Notes: a model not told the origin generated them from the letters alone. DNA of 64,000 nucleotides from Streptacidiphilus albus JL83 (GCF_000744705.1 NZ_JQML01000001.1:8318017-8382016), one strand, 5' to 3'. Positions 34,994 through 44,368 are shown, counted from the first letter of the stretch. Numbers and translations are program-made.

Positions 34994-35063
34994 GACGAAA
35001 CGGTTGCGTTGCGTCGTCGGACCCCTTAACGTCTCCTCACGACGAGACGATAGCGTTCCGTTG
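34994..35063. promoter_or_regulatory. Two-copy operator between TetR gene and exporter
   Basis: GACGAAACGGTTGCGTTGCG at 34994 and GACGAGACGATAGCGTTCCG at 35041 are direct repeats that share 16 of their first 20 bases, starting 47 bases apart. Each contains the core ACG-N4-CGT (AACGGTTGCGTT at 34999-35010; GACGATAGCGTT in the other). This is typical of a TetR dimer site. Both lie in the divergent intergenic region, one close to the exporter's start. Confidence 0.65.
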
Positions 35064-35094
35064 TGTCAGTCGGGGGCGGAGGCTTGGGAGTAGC

Positions 35095-36015
35095 GTGTCC
35101 ACGGTGTACGAGCAACGGGTGACCGGCATCGCCGGGGCAAACCCGGATGCGGGTTTGAGTCCCGCCGAGTTGGCGGCGAAGTACGGCCTGTCCGTGAGCG
35201 GGCAGCGGCCGTCGCTGCCCAGCTACACGCGACAGTTGTGGTCGCGGCGGCACTTCATCGTGTCCTTTGCGACCGCGCGGCTGGTGGCCATGTACACCGC
35301 CGCGAAGCTGGGCCAGATCTGGCAGGTGATGACGCCGCTGCTGAACGCGGCCGTCTACTACCTGATCTTCGGCCTGCTGCTGGGCACCAACCGGGGCATC
35401 CCCAACTTCATCGCGTACCTGTGCACTGGTGTCTTCGTCTTCCAGTTCACCCAGTCCGCGGTGCTGGCCGGAACCCGGTCGATCACCGACAGCCTGGGGC
35501 TGATCCGGGCGCTGCACTTCCCCCGCGCCTGCCTGCCGATCGCCTTCACGGTGATCCAGCTCCAGCAGCTGCTGTTCTCCATGGGCGTCCTCGGTGTGAT
35601 CATCCTGGCCACCGGCGAGCCGCTCACCCTGCGCTGGCTGCTGGTCGTCCCGGTGCTGCTGCTGCAGTCGGTCTTCAACGCCGGCCTGGCCCTGTTCATG
35701 GCCCGGATCGGTTCGAAGACCACGGACATGGCGCAGCTGATGCCCTTCGTGATCCGCACCTGGATGTACCTGTCGGGCGTCTTCTGGGCGGTCACCACGT
35801 TCACCGCCAAGGCCCCGCACTGGGTCGCGACGATCCTGAACATGAACCCGGCGCTGATCTTCAACGACCTCATGCGCTACGCGATGATGACCTCGGTCCC
35901 GGCCAGCAGCCTGCCGCACCACGTCTGGCTGATCATCGCGGGCTGGGCCGTGCTCTTCGGCCTCGGCGGGTATGTGTTCTTCTGGCGTGCAGAGGAGGAG
36001 TACGGCCGTGGCTGA
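35095..36015 (+). CDS. ABC-2 type exporter permease (Wzm/TagG-like)
   Basis: The 306-residue membrane protein has six transmembrane helices and a TagG/Wzm layout, with the amphipathic start YTRQLWSRRHFIVSFATARL, the segment IRALHFPRACLPIAFT and the gate region FVIRTWMYLSGVFWA. Such permeases export teichoic acid or polysaccharide chains. GTG at 35095 has GGGAG upstream. It overlaps the next gene by 8 bases. The organism may export a cell-wall glycan here; the substrate is not shown by the neighbours, and no glycosyltransferase genes are present. Confidence 0.87.
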   Translation: MSTVYEQRVTGIAGANPDAGLSPAELAAKYGLSVSGQRPSLPSYTRQLWSRRHFIVSFATARLVAMYTAAKLGQIWQVMTPLLNAAVYYLIFGLLLGTNRGIPNFIAYLCTGVFVFQFTQSAVLAGTRSITDSLGLIRALHFPRACLPIAFTVIQLQQLLFSMGVLGVIILATGEPLTLRWLLVVPVLLLQSVFNAGLALFMARIGSKTTDMAQLMPFVIRTWMYLSGVFWAVTTFTAKAPHWVATILNMNPALIFNDLMRYAMMTSVPASSLPHHVWLIIAGWAVLFGLGGYVFFWRAEEEYGRG

Positions 36016-36961
36016 GACTTCGACGAGTGAGACGGGCGGGCAGGTCGTCGTGCCCGAGGCGGCCCTCGCGGTGGCCGCCAAGTCCGGTGCGGAGCGGGTG
36101 GCGGCCGTCCTGGCCGGCGCCCCGCTGACCGACGCCGAGCGGATCGCCGGCGAGCGGGCGGAGCTGGAGCGGGCGGCCCGGCCGAGCGCGACCGGCGAAC
36201 GGGTGCCGACGGTGATCGTGGACGACATCCACATCATCTACAAGATCTACGGGGCCGGGGCCGGCAAGGGCTCGGCGACCTCCGCGCTGTCGCGGATCGT
36301 CAGCCGGCGGACCTCGCCGGCGCTGACCGAGGTGCACGCGGTCAAGGGGATCAGCTTCACCGCGTACAAGGGCGAGGCGATCGGGCTGATCGGCTCCAAC
36401 GGCTCGGGCAAGTCGACCACGCTGTCGGCCGTGGCCGGACTGCTGCCGGTGGCCTCGGGCGCGATCTACACCGACGGCCAGCCCTCGCTGCTGGGCGTGA
36501 ACGCGGCCATGATGAACGACCTCACCGGCGAGCGGAACGTGGTGCTGGGCTGCCTGGCCATGGGCATGTCCAAGACCGAGGTCCGCGAGCGGTACCAGGG
36601 CATCGTGGACTTCTCCGGCATCAACGAGCGGGACGACTTCATCTCGCTGCCGATGCGCACCTACTCCTCCGGCATGGCGGCGCGACTGCGGTTCTCCATC
36701 GCCGCGGCCAAGACCCACGACGTGCTGCTCATCGACGAGGCGCTGGCCACCGGTGACACGGCCTTCCAGAAGCGCAGCGAGGACCGGATCCGCGAGCTCC
36801 GCAAGGAGGCCGGCACGGTCTTCCTGGTCTCGCACAACAACCAGTCGATCCGCGACACCTGCGACCGGACCATCTGGCTGGAGCAGGGCCTGATCCGCGC
36901 CGACGGTCCGACCGAGGACGTGGTCCGGGAATATGAGGCCTATATGAAGGGCCGAAAGTAG
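36008..36961 (+). CDS. ABC-2 exporter ATP-binding protein (Wzt/TagH-like)
   Basis: The 317-residue ATPase has Walker A GSNGSGKST, signature YSSGM and Walker B VLLIDEA. A long N-terminal part of about 75 residues precedes the ATPase core. It lacks the carbohydrate-binding C-terminal domain of Wzt, so resembles TagH more closely. The GTG start at 36008 follows GAGGAGGAG and overlaps the permease gene. A strong hairpin ends the unit. Confidence 0.88.
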   Translation: MAETSTSETGGQVVVPEAALAVAAKSGAERVAAVLAGAPLTDAERIAGERAELERAARPSATGERVPTVIVDDIHIIYKIYGAGAGKGSATSALSRIVSRRTSPALTEVHAVKGISFTAYKGEAIGLIGSNGSGKSTTLSAVAGLLPVASGAIYTDGQPSLLGVNAAMMNDLTGERNVVLGCLAMGMSKTEVRERYQGIVDFSGINERDDFISLPMRTYSSGMAARLRFSIAAAKTHDVLLIDEALATGDTAFQKRSEDRIRELRKEAGTVFLVSHNNQSIRDTCDRTIWLEQGLIRADGPTEDVVREYEAYMKGRK

Positions 36962-36977
36962 CAGCGAACGGCCGACC

Positions 36978-37013
36978 GGCCGCCGGTGGGGCCGGGAAGG
37001 CCCACCGGCGGCC
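36978..37013 (+). terminator. Strong hairpin terminator
   Basis: GGCCGCCGGTGGG (36978-36990) and CCCACCGGCGGCC (37001-37013) pair perfectly across a 10-base loop, 16 bases after the stop of the ATP-binding gene. No T-run follows, as usual in high-GC actinomycetes. It separates the exporter from the hopanoid cluster. Confidence 0.75.
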
Positions 37014-37216
37014 ACCCCCCTGCGTGGCGTTGTCACACTGAAGTCCTAAGCTAAGCGCAAGATCCGCGCCGTTGTTCGGCGCGGCCCGGGCGTGTCCGCT
37101 GTGGGCAGGTCGTCAAGATCGGTGTAGAACGGGGGGGTGGCGGTCATGACAGTTCGTCGGTGCGCAGGAGCGGGCTCCTGCGCCGCACTGCTCTGTACCC
37201 TGACGGGTCGGCAGCG

Positions 37217-38107
37217 GTGAGCCTGGAGCAGAGCACCGTGCTGGACAAGGCAGGTGCGGAGAACTTCCCGGTCGCCCCCTTCTTCATGCCCGGCGCCATG
37301 CGCGAGGGGCTGATGGCGGTCTACGGCTTCGCCCGGCTGGTGGACGACGCCGGCGACGGCGACCTGGCCGACCCGGAGGCCACCGCCCGGCTGCTGGGTT
37401 GCGAGCCCGCGCGGTCGGCGCTGCTGGACGGCATCGAACAGGACCTCGACCGGGCCTTCGAGACGGCGCTGGGCACCGCGGGCGCCGAACCGCCCCGGCA
37501 TCCGCTGCTGGCCTCGCTGTGCCCGGTGATCCGGCGGCACACGCTCACCCCCGAGCCGTTCCGGGCGCTGATCCAGGCCAACCGGGTGGACCAGGTCACC
37601 AGCCGCTACGCCGGCTTCGACGAGCTGATGGGCTACTGCGAGCTCTCCGCCAACCCGGTCGGGCGGCTGGTGCTCCAGCTGGCCGGCCTGGCCACGCCGG
37701 AGCGGATCCGGCAGTCGGACGCGATCTGCAGCGCCCTCCAGGTGATCGAACACCTCCAGGACACGGCCGAGGACCGCGCGGCCGGCCGGATCTACCTTCC
37801 GGCCGAGGACATGGCCCGGTTCGGGGTCGCCGAGACGGACCTCGACGCGGCCACCGCGGGCCCCGCGCTGCGCGCCCTGATCGGGTTCGAGGCGCAGCGG
37901 GCCAAGGGGCTGCTGGAGGAGGGCGCGCCGCTGGTCGGCAGCGTCCGGGGCAGGCTTCGGCTGCTGCTGGCCGGTTTCGTGGCCGGCGGCGCCGCCGCGC
38001 TGCGGGCCGTGGCGGACGCCGACAACGATGTGCTGGCCGGGACGCCGAAGCCCCGGAAGAGCCGGCTCCTGCGGGAGGCGGCAGTGACGCTGGTGAGAGG
38101 AAGGTGA
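37217..38107 (+). CDS. hpnC: Squalene/phytoene synthase-like HpnC
   Basis: The 296-residue protein is a trans-isoprenyl diphosphate synthase-fold enzyme of the HpnC type. It has FARLVDDAGD as the first Asp-rich motif and QVIEHLQDTAEDRAAGRIYL as the second. In the three-enzyme route, HpnD makes presqualene diphosphate, HpnC converts it to hydroxysqualene and HpnE reduces that to squalene. The GTG at 37217 was chosen; an ATG at 37160 is in frame but has poor ribosome binding. A weak promoter-like TTGTCA lies at 37030. The gene overlaps hpnD (GTGA). Confidence 0.9.
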   Translation: MSLEQSTVLDKAGAENFPVAPFFMPGAMREGLMAVYGFARLVDDAGDGDLADPEATARLLGCEPARSALLDGIEQDLDRAFETALGTAGAEPPRHPLLASLCPVIRRHTLTPEPFRALIQANRVDQVTSRYAGFDELMGYCELSANPVGRLVLQLAGLATPERIRQSDAICSALQVIEHLQDTAEDRAAGRIYLPAEDMARFGVAETDLDAATAGPALRALIGFEAQRAKGLLEEGAPLVGSVRGRLRLLLAGFVAGGAAALRAVADADNDVLAGTPKPRKSRLLREAAVTLVRGR

Positions 38108-39027
38108 GTCGGCGAATGGAGGGGCTTTCCGGGGTTTCCCCGCAGGTCATCGCGGCGTACACGTACTGCGAGGCGGTCACCGGCACCCAGGCGCGGAACT
38201 TCTCCTACGGGATCAGGCTGCTGCCCGCGTCCAAGCGCCGGGCGATGTCCGCGGTCTACGCGCTGGCCCGGCGGATCGACGACATCGGCGACGGCGACTG
38301 GTCGCTCGAACGCAAGGCCGAGCACCTGGGCCGGACCAGGGCGCTGCTGGACGAGATCCGCGAGGGCTCGGTCGAGGCCGACGACACCGACCCGGTGAAG
38401 GTCGCGCTGGCCCATGCCGCCGTCCTCTTCCCGATCCCGCTGGACGCCTTCGACGAACTGATCGACGGCGTGGAGATGGACGTCCGGGGGACCGAGTACG
38501 AGACGTTCGAACAGCTGCGGGTCTACTGCCGCTGCGTCGCGGGCACCATCGGCCGGATCTCGCTGGGCGTCTTCGGCTGCACCGACCCCAAGCGGGGCGC
38601 GGAGTACGCGGACACCCTCGGCCTCGGGCTGCAGCTCACCAACATCCTCCGCGACGTCCGCGAGGACGCCGGCAACGGCCGGATCTACCTGCCCGCCGAG
38701 GACCTGGCCCGGTTCGGCTGCGAGGCGGCCTTCTCCACGCTCGGGACGAGCCGCGACCCGGCGCAGGCCGCCGGCGCGGACTTCCGCGGCCTGGTGCTGT
38801 TCGAGGCCAGGCGGGCGCAGGGCTACTTCGACGAGGGGCTGCGGCTGCTGCCGATGCTCGACCGGCGCAGCCGGGCCTGCGTCGCCGCCATGTCCGGCAT
38901 CTACCACCGGCTGCTGGAACGGATCGTGGCGGAGCCCGAGGCGGTGCTCCGTGGCCGGATGTCGCTGCCCGCGTGGGAGAAGGCCTATGTCGCCCTGTCC
39001 GGACTGGCCGGAGGGCGTGCTTCTTGA
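38104..39027 (+). CDS. hpnD: Presqualene diphosphate synthase HpnD
   Basis: The 307-residue protein has the squalene/phytoene synthase fold with both metal motifs (LARRIDDIGDGD and TNILRDVREDAGNGRIYLP). It condenses two farnesyl diphosphates to presqualene diphosphate, according to work on hopanoid HpnCDE enzymes. The start is GTG at 38104, overlapping the hpnC stop; ATG at 38116 is an alternative. Confidence 0.92.
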   Translation: MSRRMEGLSGVSPQVIAAYTYCEAVTGTQARNFSYGIRLLPASKRRAMSAVYALARRIDDIGDGDWSLERKAEHLGRTRALLDEIREGSVEADDTDPVKVALAHAAVLFPIPLDAFDELIDGVEMDVRGTEYETFEQLRVYCRCVAGTIGRISLGVFGCTDPKRGAEYADTLGLGLQLTNILRDVREDAGNGRIYLPAEDLARFGCEAAFSTLGTSRDPAQAAGADFRGLVLFEARRAQGYFDEGLRLLPMLDRRSRACVAAMSGIYHRLLERIVAEPEAVLRGRMSLPAWEKAYVALSGLAGGRAS

Positions 39028-39112
39028 ACGCAGGGCTGATCCCGCCCTTCCCGTTTGTCGCGGAGGGTAGCTGGGGAACCACAGGGAGCAGTAACGGTTC
39101 GGGGAGGGAAGG

Positions 39113-40471
39113 ATGAGCGCGGGATCAAGGGCGGTCGTGGTCGGCGGGGGGCTGGCCGGGATCACGGCTGCGCTGCGACTGGCCGACGCGGGCGTCGAGG
39201 TGACCCTGGTCGAGGCCCGGCCCCGGCTGGGCGGTCTCGCCTCCTCGTTCCGACGCGGCGAGCTGTGGGTCGACAACGGCCAGCACGTCTTCCTGCGCTG
39301 CTGCACCGCCTACCGCGGGCTGCTGCAGCGCCTCGGCGTCACCGACCAGGTGGAGATCCAGCCCCGGCTGGACGTCCCGGTCCGCGACGTCGCCACCGGC
39401 CGGCTCGGCACCCTGCGGCGCGATCCGCTGCCGGTGCCGCTGCACCTCGGCCGCAGCCTGGCCACCTACCCGCACCTGAACACCCGGGAGCGACTGGCCA
39501 CCGGGCGGGCCGCGCTCGCCCTGCGCGGCCTTGACCTGGACGACCCGGCGCTGGACCGGGAGTCCTTCGGCGACTGGCTGCGCCGGTACGGGCAGTCGGC
39601 GCGGGCGGTCGAGGCGCTCTGGGACCTGGTCGGCGTGGCGACCCTGAACGCCACCGCCGACGAGTCCTCGCTGGCGCTGGCGGCGATGGTCTTCAAGACC
39701 GGGCTGCTCTCCGATCCGGGGGCCTCGGACATCGGCTTCGCCCGGGTACCCCTGGGCGCGCTGCACGACGAGGCGGCGCGCGCCGCGCTTGAACGCGCGG
39801 GCGTGCGGGTGCTGCTGCGGGCGCGGGTGCGCGGGATCAAGCCCGCCGGTTCCGGCCGCCACAGCGTGCTGCTGGAGGGCGAGCGGCTGGAGGGCGGCGG
39901 CGAGCAGCTGGACCAGGTCGACCACCTGGTGCTGGCGGTCGCCCAGGACGCGGCCCACGACCTGCTGCCGGCCGGCAGCCTGGCCGAGCCCGAACGGCTG
40001 CTGGAGCTGGCGTACGCCCCGATCCTCAACGTCCATGTGATCTACGACCGGCCGGTGCTGGACCGGCCGTTCCTGGCCGCCCTCGGCTCGCCGGTGCAGT
40101 GGGTCTTCGACCGCACCCGGCACTCGGGGCTGCGCGGATCCGGCCAGTACCTCGCGCTGTCGCAGTCGGCGGCGCAGGCCGAGATCGACCTCCCGGTGGC
40201 CGAGCTGAGACGGCGTTACCTGCCGGAGCTGGAACGGCTGCTGCCCGCCGCGCGCACGGCGGAGGTCACCGACTTCTTCGTCACCCGCGAGCGGACGGCC
40301 ACCTTCGCCCCGGCGCCCGGCACCGCCGGGCTGCGGCCGCCGGCCCGGACCCGCACGCCCGGCGTGTACCTGGCCGGCGCGTGGACCGCCACCGGCTGGC
40401 CCGCGACCATGGAGAGCGCCGTCCGCAGCGGCACCGCCGCAGCCGCCGCGGCCCTGGCGGCCACCCCATGA
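39113..40471 (+). CDS. hpnE: Squalene-associated FAD-dependent desaturase HpnE
   Basis: The 452-residue flavoprotein starts with a dinucleotide-binding motif (VVVGGGLAGITAALRLADAG) followed by EARPRLGG, typical of the carotenoid-desaturase/amine oxidase group. It has LWDLVGVATLNATADESSLA and YLAGAWTATGWPATMESAVR, the C-terminal FAD motif. In the HpnCDE pathway it performs the NADPH-dependent reduction of hydroxysqualene to squalene. ATG at 39113 with GGAGGGAAGG upstream. Confidence 0.93.
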   Translation: MSAGSRAVVVGGGLAGITAALRLADAGVEVTLVEARPRLGGLASSFRRGELWVDNGQHVFLRCCTAYRGLLQRLGVTDQVEIQPRLDVPVRDVATGRLGTLRRDPLPVPLHLGRSLATYPHLNTRERLATGRAALALRGLDLDDPALDRESFGDWLRRYGQSARAVEALWDLVGVATLNATADESSLALAAMVFKTGLLSDPGASDIGFARVPLGALHDEAARAALERAGVRVLLRARVRGIKPAGSGRHSVLLEGERLEGGGEQLDQVDHLVLAVAQDAAHDLLPAGSLAEPERLLELAYAPILNVHVIYDRPVLDRPFLAALGSPVQWVFDRTRHSGLRGSGQYLALSQSAAQAEIDLPVAELRRRYLPELERLLPAARTAEVTDFFVTRERTATFAPAPGTAGLRPPARTRTPGVYLAGAWTATGWPATMESAVRSGTAAAAAALAATP

Positions 40472-40561
40472 CGTCGCGGCGCAGGCGTACCTGACGCGGG
40501 ACGTCACGGCGCGGACGAGTTGACACGGATGTGTGCGAAAGCTACGGCAGGCAGGTGGGAC

Positions 40562-41701
40562 ATGACAGCGACAGCAGCAGCCCGGCAGACGAGCAGCCAG
40601 CAGACGAACGGAGAGGGAACGAGCGTGGTTTCGCGCCCCGAGGAGGACCTGACGGTGGACCAGGTGGATGTGCTGTCCCTGCTCGAACGAGGGAGAACCC
40701 TCTGCACCCCGGTGCTGAAGGAGGCGGTGGCCCGCCTCGCGCCGCCGATGGACCGGGTGTCGGCCTACCACTTCGGCTGGACGGACGCCGAGGGGCGGCC
40801 GACCGAGGGCGACGGCGGCAAGGCCGTCCGCCCGGCGCTGGCGCTGCTCTCCGCCCGTGCTGCCGGGGCGCCGGCCGAGACCGGCATCCCCGGCGGGGTC
40901 GCGGTCGAGCTGGTGCACAACTTCTCGCTGCTGCACGACGACCTGATGGACGGCGACGAGCAGCGGCGGCACCGGGCCACGGTCTGGACGGTCTTCGGCC
41001 CGGCGCAGGCGATCCTGGTCGGCGACGCGATGTTCGCCCTGGCCACCGAGGTGCTGCTGGAGGCGGCCGACCTCGGCCTGGCCGGCGCGGTCGACGCCGG
41101 GCGCGCCGTCCAGCGACTCACCCTCGCCACCCGTAAGCTGATCGACGGTCAGGCGCAGGATCTCTCCTTCGAGCAGCGTGACCGGGTCACCGTCGAGGAG
41201 TGCCTGGAGATGGAGGGGAACAAGACCGGAGCACTGCTCGCCGCGTCCGCCTCCGTCGGCGCGGTGCTGGCCGGCATCGACAACGCCTCGGCCGACGCCC
41301 TGGAGCGCTACGGCTACCACCTGGGCCTCGCCTTCCAGGCGGTCGACGACCTGCTCGGCATCTGGGGCGCGACCGAGGTCACCGGGAAGCCCAACTTCGG
41401 TGACCTGCGCCAGCGCAAGAAGTCCCTCCCGGTCGCCGCGGCGCTGGCCGCCGACGGCCCCGCCTCCCGGCGGCTGGCCGAACTGCTGGCCGATCCGGAG
41501 GGCCGGGGCCACGAGGACGAGGAACAACTCGCCGTTCGCGCGGCTTTGATCGAAGAGGCGGGCGGACGAGCCTGGACCGCAGACGAGGCACGGCGGCAGC
41601 ACAAGACGGCGCTCGCGGCGCTGGACGAGGTGCCGATGCCGGCCGGGGTCCGGGAGGAGTTCGCCGCGCTCGCTGAATTCGTCGTGGTCAGAGAGAGGTG
41701 A
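40562..41701 (+). CDS. Polyprenyl synthetase (hopanoid cluster)
   Basis: The 379-residue protein is an all-trans prenyl diphosphate synthase with GKAVRPALALL, the first Asp-rich motif DDLMDGDEQRRHRATVW, EGNKTGALLAAS, and a second motif reading DDLLGIWG, where the usual last Asp is replaced by Gly. In Streptomyces clusters it lies before shc and is thought to make farnesyl diphosphate for squalene. I chose ATG at 40562 (GGTGGGA upstream); ATG at 40520 and GTG at 40625 (with GAGAGGG 8 bases upstream) are also possible. It ends 4 bases before shc. Confidence 0.88.
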   Translation: MTATAAARQTSSQQTNGEGTSVVSRPEEDLTVDQVDVLSLLERGRTLCTPVLKEAVARLAPPMDRVSAYHFGWTDAEGRPTEGDGGKAVRPALALLSARAAGAPAETGIPGGVAVELVHNFSLLHDDLMDGDEQRRHRATVWTVFGPAQAILVGDAMFALATEVLLEAADLGLAGAVDAGRAVQRLTLATRKLIDGQAQDLSFEQRDRVTVEECLEMEGNKTGALLAASASVGAVLAGIDNASADALERYGYHLGLAFQAVDDLLGIWGATEVTGKPNFGDLRQRKKSLPVAAALAADGPASRRLAELLADPEGRGHEDEEQLAVRAALIEEAGGRAWTADEARRQHKTALAALDEVPMPAGVREEFAALAEFVVVRER

Positions 41702-41705
41702 CGCA

Positions 41706-43691
41706 ATGACAGCAACCGCGGACGGCAGGCTCGAACCACAGTACGATCCTGAGCCCGCCGCGGATGGCAGTGACAACGAGGTCGAAGCGGAGGTCCTCGC
41801 TCCGTCGGAGGACACCGCCGACCTCGCCGCTGCGGTACTGCAACGTGCCGTCGACCACCTGCTGGGGCTGCAGGACGAGTCGGGGTGGTGGAAGGGGGAC
41901 CTGGAGACCAACGTCACCATGGACGCCGAGGACCTGCTGCTGCGTCAGTTCCTCGGTATCCGGACCGAGGAGCAGACCCGCGCCACCGGGGACTGGATCC
42001 GCTCGCAGCAGCAGCCGGACGGCACCTGGGCCACCTTCTACGGCGGCCCGCCGGAGCTGTCCACCACGGTGGAGGCGTACGTCGCGCTGAAGCTGGTGGG
42101 GGACGACCCGGAGGCCCCGCACATGCGGCGGGCCTCCGCCTACATCCGGGAGCACGGCGGCATCGCCGCCTCGCGGGTGTTCACCCGGATCTGGCTGGCG
42201 CTGTTCGGCTGGTGGTCCTGGGAGAAGCTGCCGGAGCTGCCACCGGAGATCATCTTCCTGCCCCGGCACGTGCCGCTGAACATCTACTCCTTCGGCTGCT
42301 GGGCCCGGCAGACGATCGTGCCGCTGACCGTGGTCTCGGCCCACCGGCCGGTCCGCGAGGCCCCGTTCGACCTGTCCGAGCTGCACGTCGACCCGGACGC
42401 CCCGTACCCACCCCGCTCCTTCGCCGCCCCCTACACCTGGGACGGCATCTTCGAGCGCCTGGACCGGGTACTGCACCTCTACCACCGGCTGCCGCTGAAG
42501 CCGGGCCGGAAACAGGCCCTCCAGCAGGCCGCCCGCTGGATCATCGACCGGCAGGAGGCCGACGGCTGCTGGGGCGGCATCCAGCCCCCCGCCGTCTACT
42601 CGCTCATCGCCCTGCACCTGCTTGGCTACGAGCTGGACCACCCGGTGATGAAGGCCGGCCTCGACGCCTTCGACCGCTTCACCGTCCACACCGAGGAGGG
42701 CCACCGCTGGATCGAGGCCTGCCAGTCCCCGGTCTGGGACACCTGTCTGGCCGCCATCGCCCTGAGCGACGCCGGACTCCCGGCCGACCACCCGGCGCTG
42801 CTCCGGGCCGCCGACTGGATGCTCGGCGAGGAGATCGCGATCCGCGGCGACTGGGGCGTCCAGCGCCCGGGACTCGCCCCCGGCGGCTGGGCCTTCGAGT
42901 TCGAGAACGACACCTACCCCGACATCGACGACACCGCCGAGGTGGTGCTCGCCCTGCGGCGGATCGCCCACCCCGAACCCGCACGGCTGAACGCCGCCGT
43001 CGAACGCGGCATCGAGTGGACGCTCGGCATGCAGTCCAAGAAGGGCGCCTGGGCCGCCTTCGACGCCGACAACACCAGCACCCTGCCCAATAAGCTCCCC
43101 TTCTGCGACTTCGGCGAGGTCATCGACCCGCCGTCGGCCGACGTCACCGCCCATGTGGTGGAGATGCTGGCCGGATCCGGCCTCACCGCCGACCCCAGGG
43201 TGCGGCGCGGCATCGACTGGCTGCTGCGCGAGCAGGAGGAGGACGGCTCCTGGTTCGGCCGCTGGGGCACCAACTACATCTACGGGGTGGGCTCGGTGCT
43301 GCCGGCCCTGGCCGCGGCCGGCATCCCTTCCGGCCACCAGTCGGTGCGGCGCGCCGTGCGCTGGCTGGAGCAGCACCAGAACGCCGACGGCGGCTGGGGC
43401 GAGGACATGCGCTCCTACACCGACCGGAGCTGGGCCGGGCGCGGCACCTCCACCGCCTCGCAGACCGCCTGGGCGCTGATGGCGCTGCTCGCGGCCGGCG
43501 AGTCCGGGGGGGCGGTCGACCGCGGCGTGCGCTGGCTGGCCGCCACCCAGCTCCCCGAAGGCACCTGGGACGAGCCGGAGTTCACCGGCACGGGCTTCCC
43601 CTGGGACTTCTCCATCAACTACAACCTGTACCGGCTGGTCTTCCCGGTCACCGCCCTCGGCCGCTACCTGGCCGCGCGGTCGGCGACATGA
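41706..43691 (+). CDS. shc: Squalene-hopene cyclase
   Basis: The 661-residue triterpene cyclase carries the catalytic acid motif DIDDTA at residues 406-411 and several QW repeats, for example QDESGWWKGD, QQQPDGTWATFYGG, QEADGCWGG, QEEDGSWFGRWG and QNADGGWGEDM. It converts squalene to hopene and hopanol at the membrane. Length is normal for the family (about 630-680). The ATG at 41706 follows GAGAGGTGACGCA. Hopanoids order membranes and limit water or oxygen loss, often in aerial growth. Confidence 0.96.
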   Translation: MTATADGRLEPQYDPEPAADGSDNEVEAEVLAPSEDTADLAAAVLQRAVDHLLGLQDESGWWKGDLETNVTMDAEDLLLRQFLGIRTEEQTRATGDWIRSQQQPDGTWATFYGGPPELSTTVEAYVALKLVGDDPEAPHMRRASAYIREHGGIAASRVFTRIWLALFGWWSWEKLPELPPEIIFLPRHVPLNIYSFGCWARQTIVPLTVVSAHRPVREAPFDLSELHVDPDAPYPPRSFAAPYTWDGIFERLDRVLHLYHRLPLKPGRKQALQQAARWIIDRQEADGCWGGIQPPAVYSLIALHLLGYELDHPVMKAGLDAFDRFTVHTEEGHRWIEACQSPVWDTCLAAIALSDAGLPADHPALLRAADWMLGEEIAIRGDWGVQRPGLAPGGWAFEFENDTYPDIDDTAEVVLALRRIAHPEPARLNAAVERGIEWTLGMQSKKGAWAAFDADNTSTLPNKLPFCDFGEVIDPPSADVTAHVVEMLAGSGLTADPRVRRGIDWLLREQEEDGSWFGRWGTNYIYGVGSVLPALAAAGIPSGHQSVRRAVRWLEQHQNADGGWGEDMRSYTDRSWAGRGTSTASQTAWALMALLAAGESGGAVDRGVRWLAATQLPEGTWDEPEFTGTGFPWDFSINYNLYRLVFPVTALGRYLAARSAT

Positions 43692-44311
43692 GCACCCCCG
43701 GGACGGGCCCGCTGCTCCTGGCCTGCGCCCTGCCGGCCGAGCGGTGGGCCCTGTCCCGGGGACTGCCCCGCACCCCGTCGGCCGGGGGAGGGGCGGACGC
43801 CCGGGTGCTGTGCACCGGCATGGGCCCGGAGCGCTCCGGACGCTCCGTCAGCAGGGCCTGGGCGCAGGGGGCGTGCGCCCCCGGCGCGCTGCTGTTCACG
43901 GGCTTCGGGGCCGCCGCCGGACCGGGAATAAGCCCCGGCGACGTCGTGGTTGCGACGGAGGTGCGCGATGCGGAGGGCGAACCAACCGCGCTGCCGCCCG
44001 GCGGCGCGCTGATCGACGCCCTCGTCCGGCTCGGCCTGACCGTGCACACCGGGCCGCTGCACACCTCCGCACGCGTCGTCACCGGCGCGCAGCGCGCCGC
44101 CCTCCACAGGGACGGCGTCCTCTGCGTCGACATGGAGACCGCCTCCGCGCTGCGGAGCCTGCCGCCAGGAACCCCGGCCGCCGCGGTCCGGGTCGTCGTC
44201 GACACACCCGAACGCGAGCTGCTCCGCCCGAGCACCCTGGTCCACGGCCTCCGGGCCTGGCGGGTGCTGCGCGCCGCCGCTCCGGTGCTCGCGGCCTGGA
44301 AGCCGCAGTAG
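43688..44311 (+). CDS. hpnG: Hopanoid-associated phosphorylase/nucleosidase HpnG
   Basis: The 207-residue protein belongs to the nucleoside phosphorylase superfamily. It shows the GFGAAAGPGISPGDVVVATE strand-turn and VDMETASALRSL, the substrate Glu motif. In hopanoid-making bacteria HpnG removes adenine from adenosylhopane to give ribosylhopane. The ATG at 43688 overlaps the shc stop (ATGA). Its substrate is made by HpnH, whose gene is missing at its usual place after this gene. Confidence 0.82.
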   Translation: MSTPGTGPLLLACALPAERWALSRGLPRTPSAGGGADARVLCTGMGPERSGRSVSRAWAQGACAPGALLFTGFGAAAGPGISPGDVVVATEVRDAEGEPTALPPGGALIDALVRLGLTVHTGPLHTSARVVTGAQRAALHRDGVLCVDMETASALRSLPPGTPAAAVRVVVDTPERELLRPSTLVHGLRAWRVLRAAAPVLAAWKPQ

Positions 44312-44368
44312 TGCAGTAACGATCGATCACGCTCGCAGCCCCACCTCAGAAAGGACCGGTGCCCGACC

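Noticed and set aside
38967-39112. The 85-base gap between hpnD and hpnE considered for a small gene or a riboswitch
   Set aside because: It is too short for a gene, and no conserved riboswitch element was recognised; it holds the ribosome binding site of hpnE.
39125-41920. A 931-codon minus-strand open frame opposite hpnE and the prenyl synthase gene
   Set aside because: It is a shadow frame caused by high GC: its protein is rich in Gln, Gly, Arg and Val in shadow-type patterns and has no domain, while the plus strand encodes clear enzymes.
44312-44368. A search for remnants of hpnH between hpnG and ispG
   Set aside because: The 57 bases contain no recognisable coding remnant, only the ribosome binding site of ispG.
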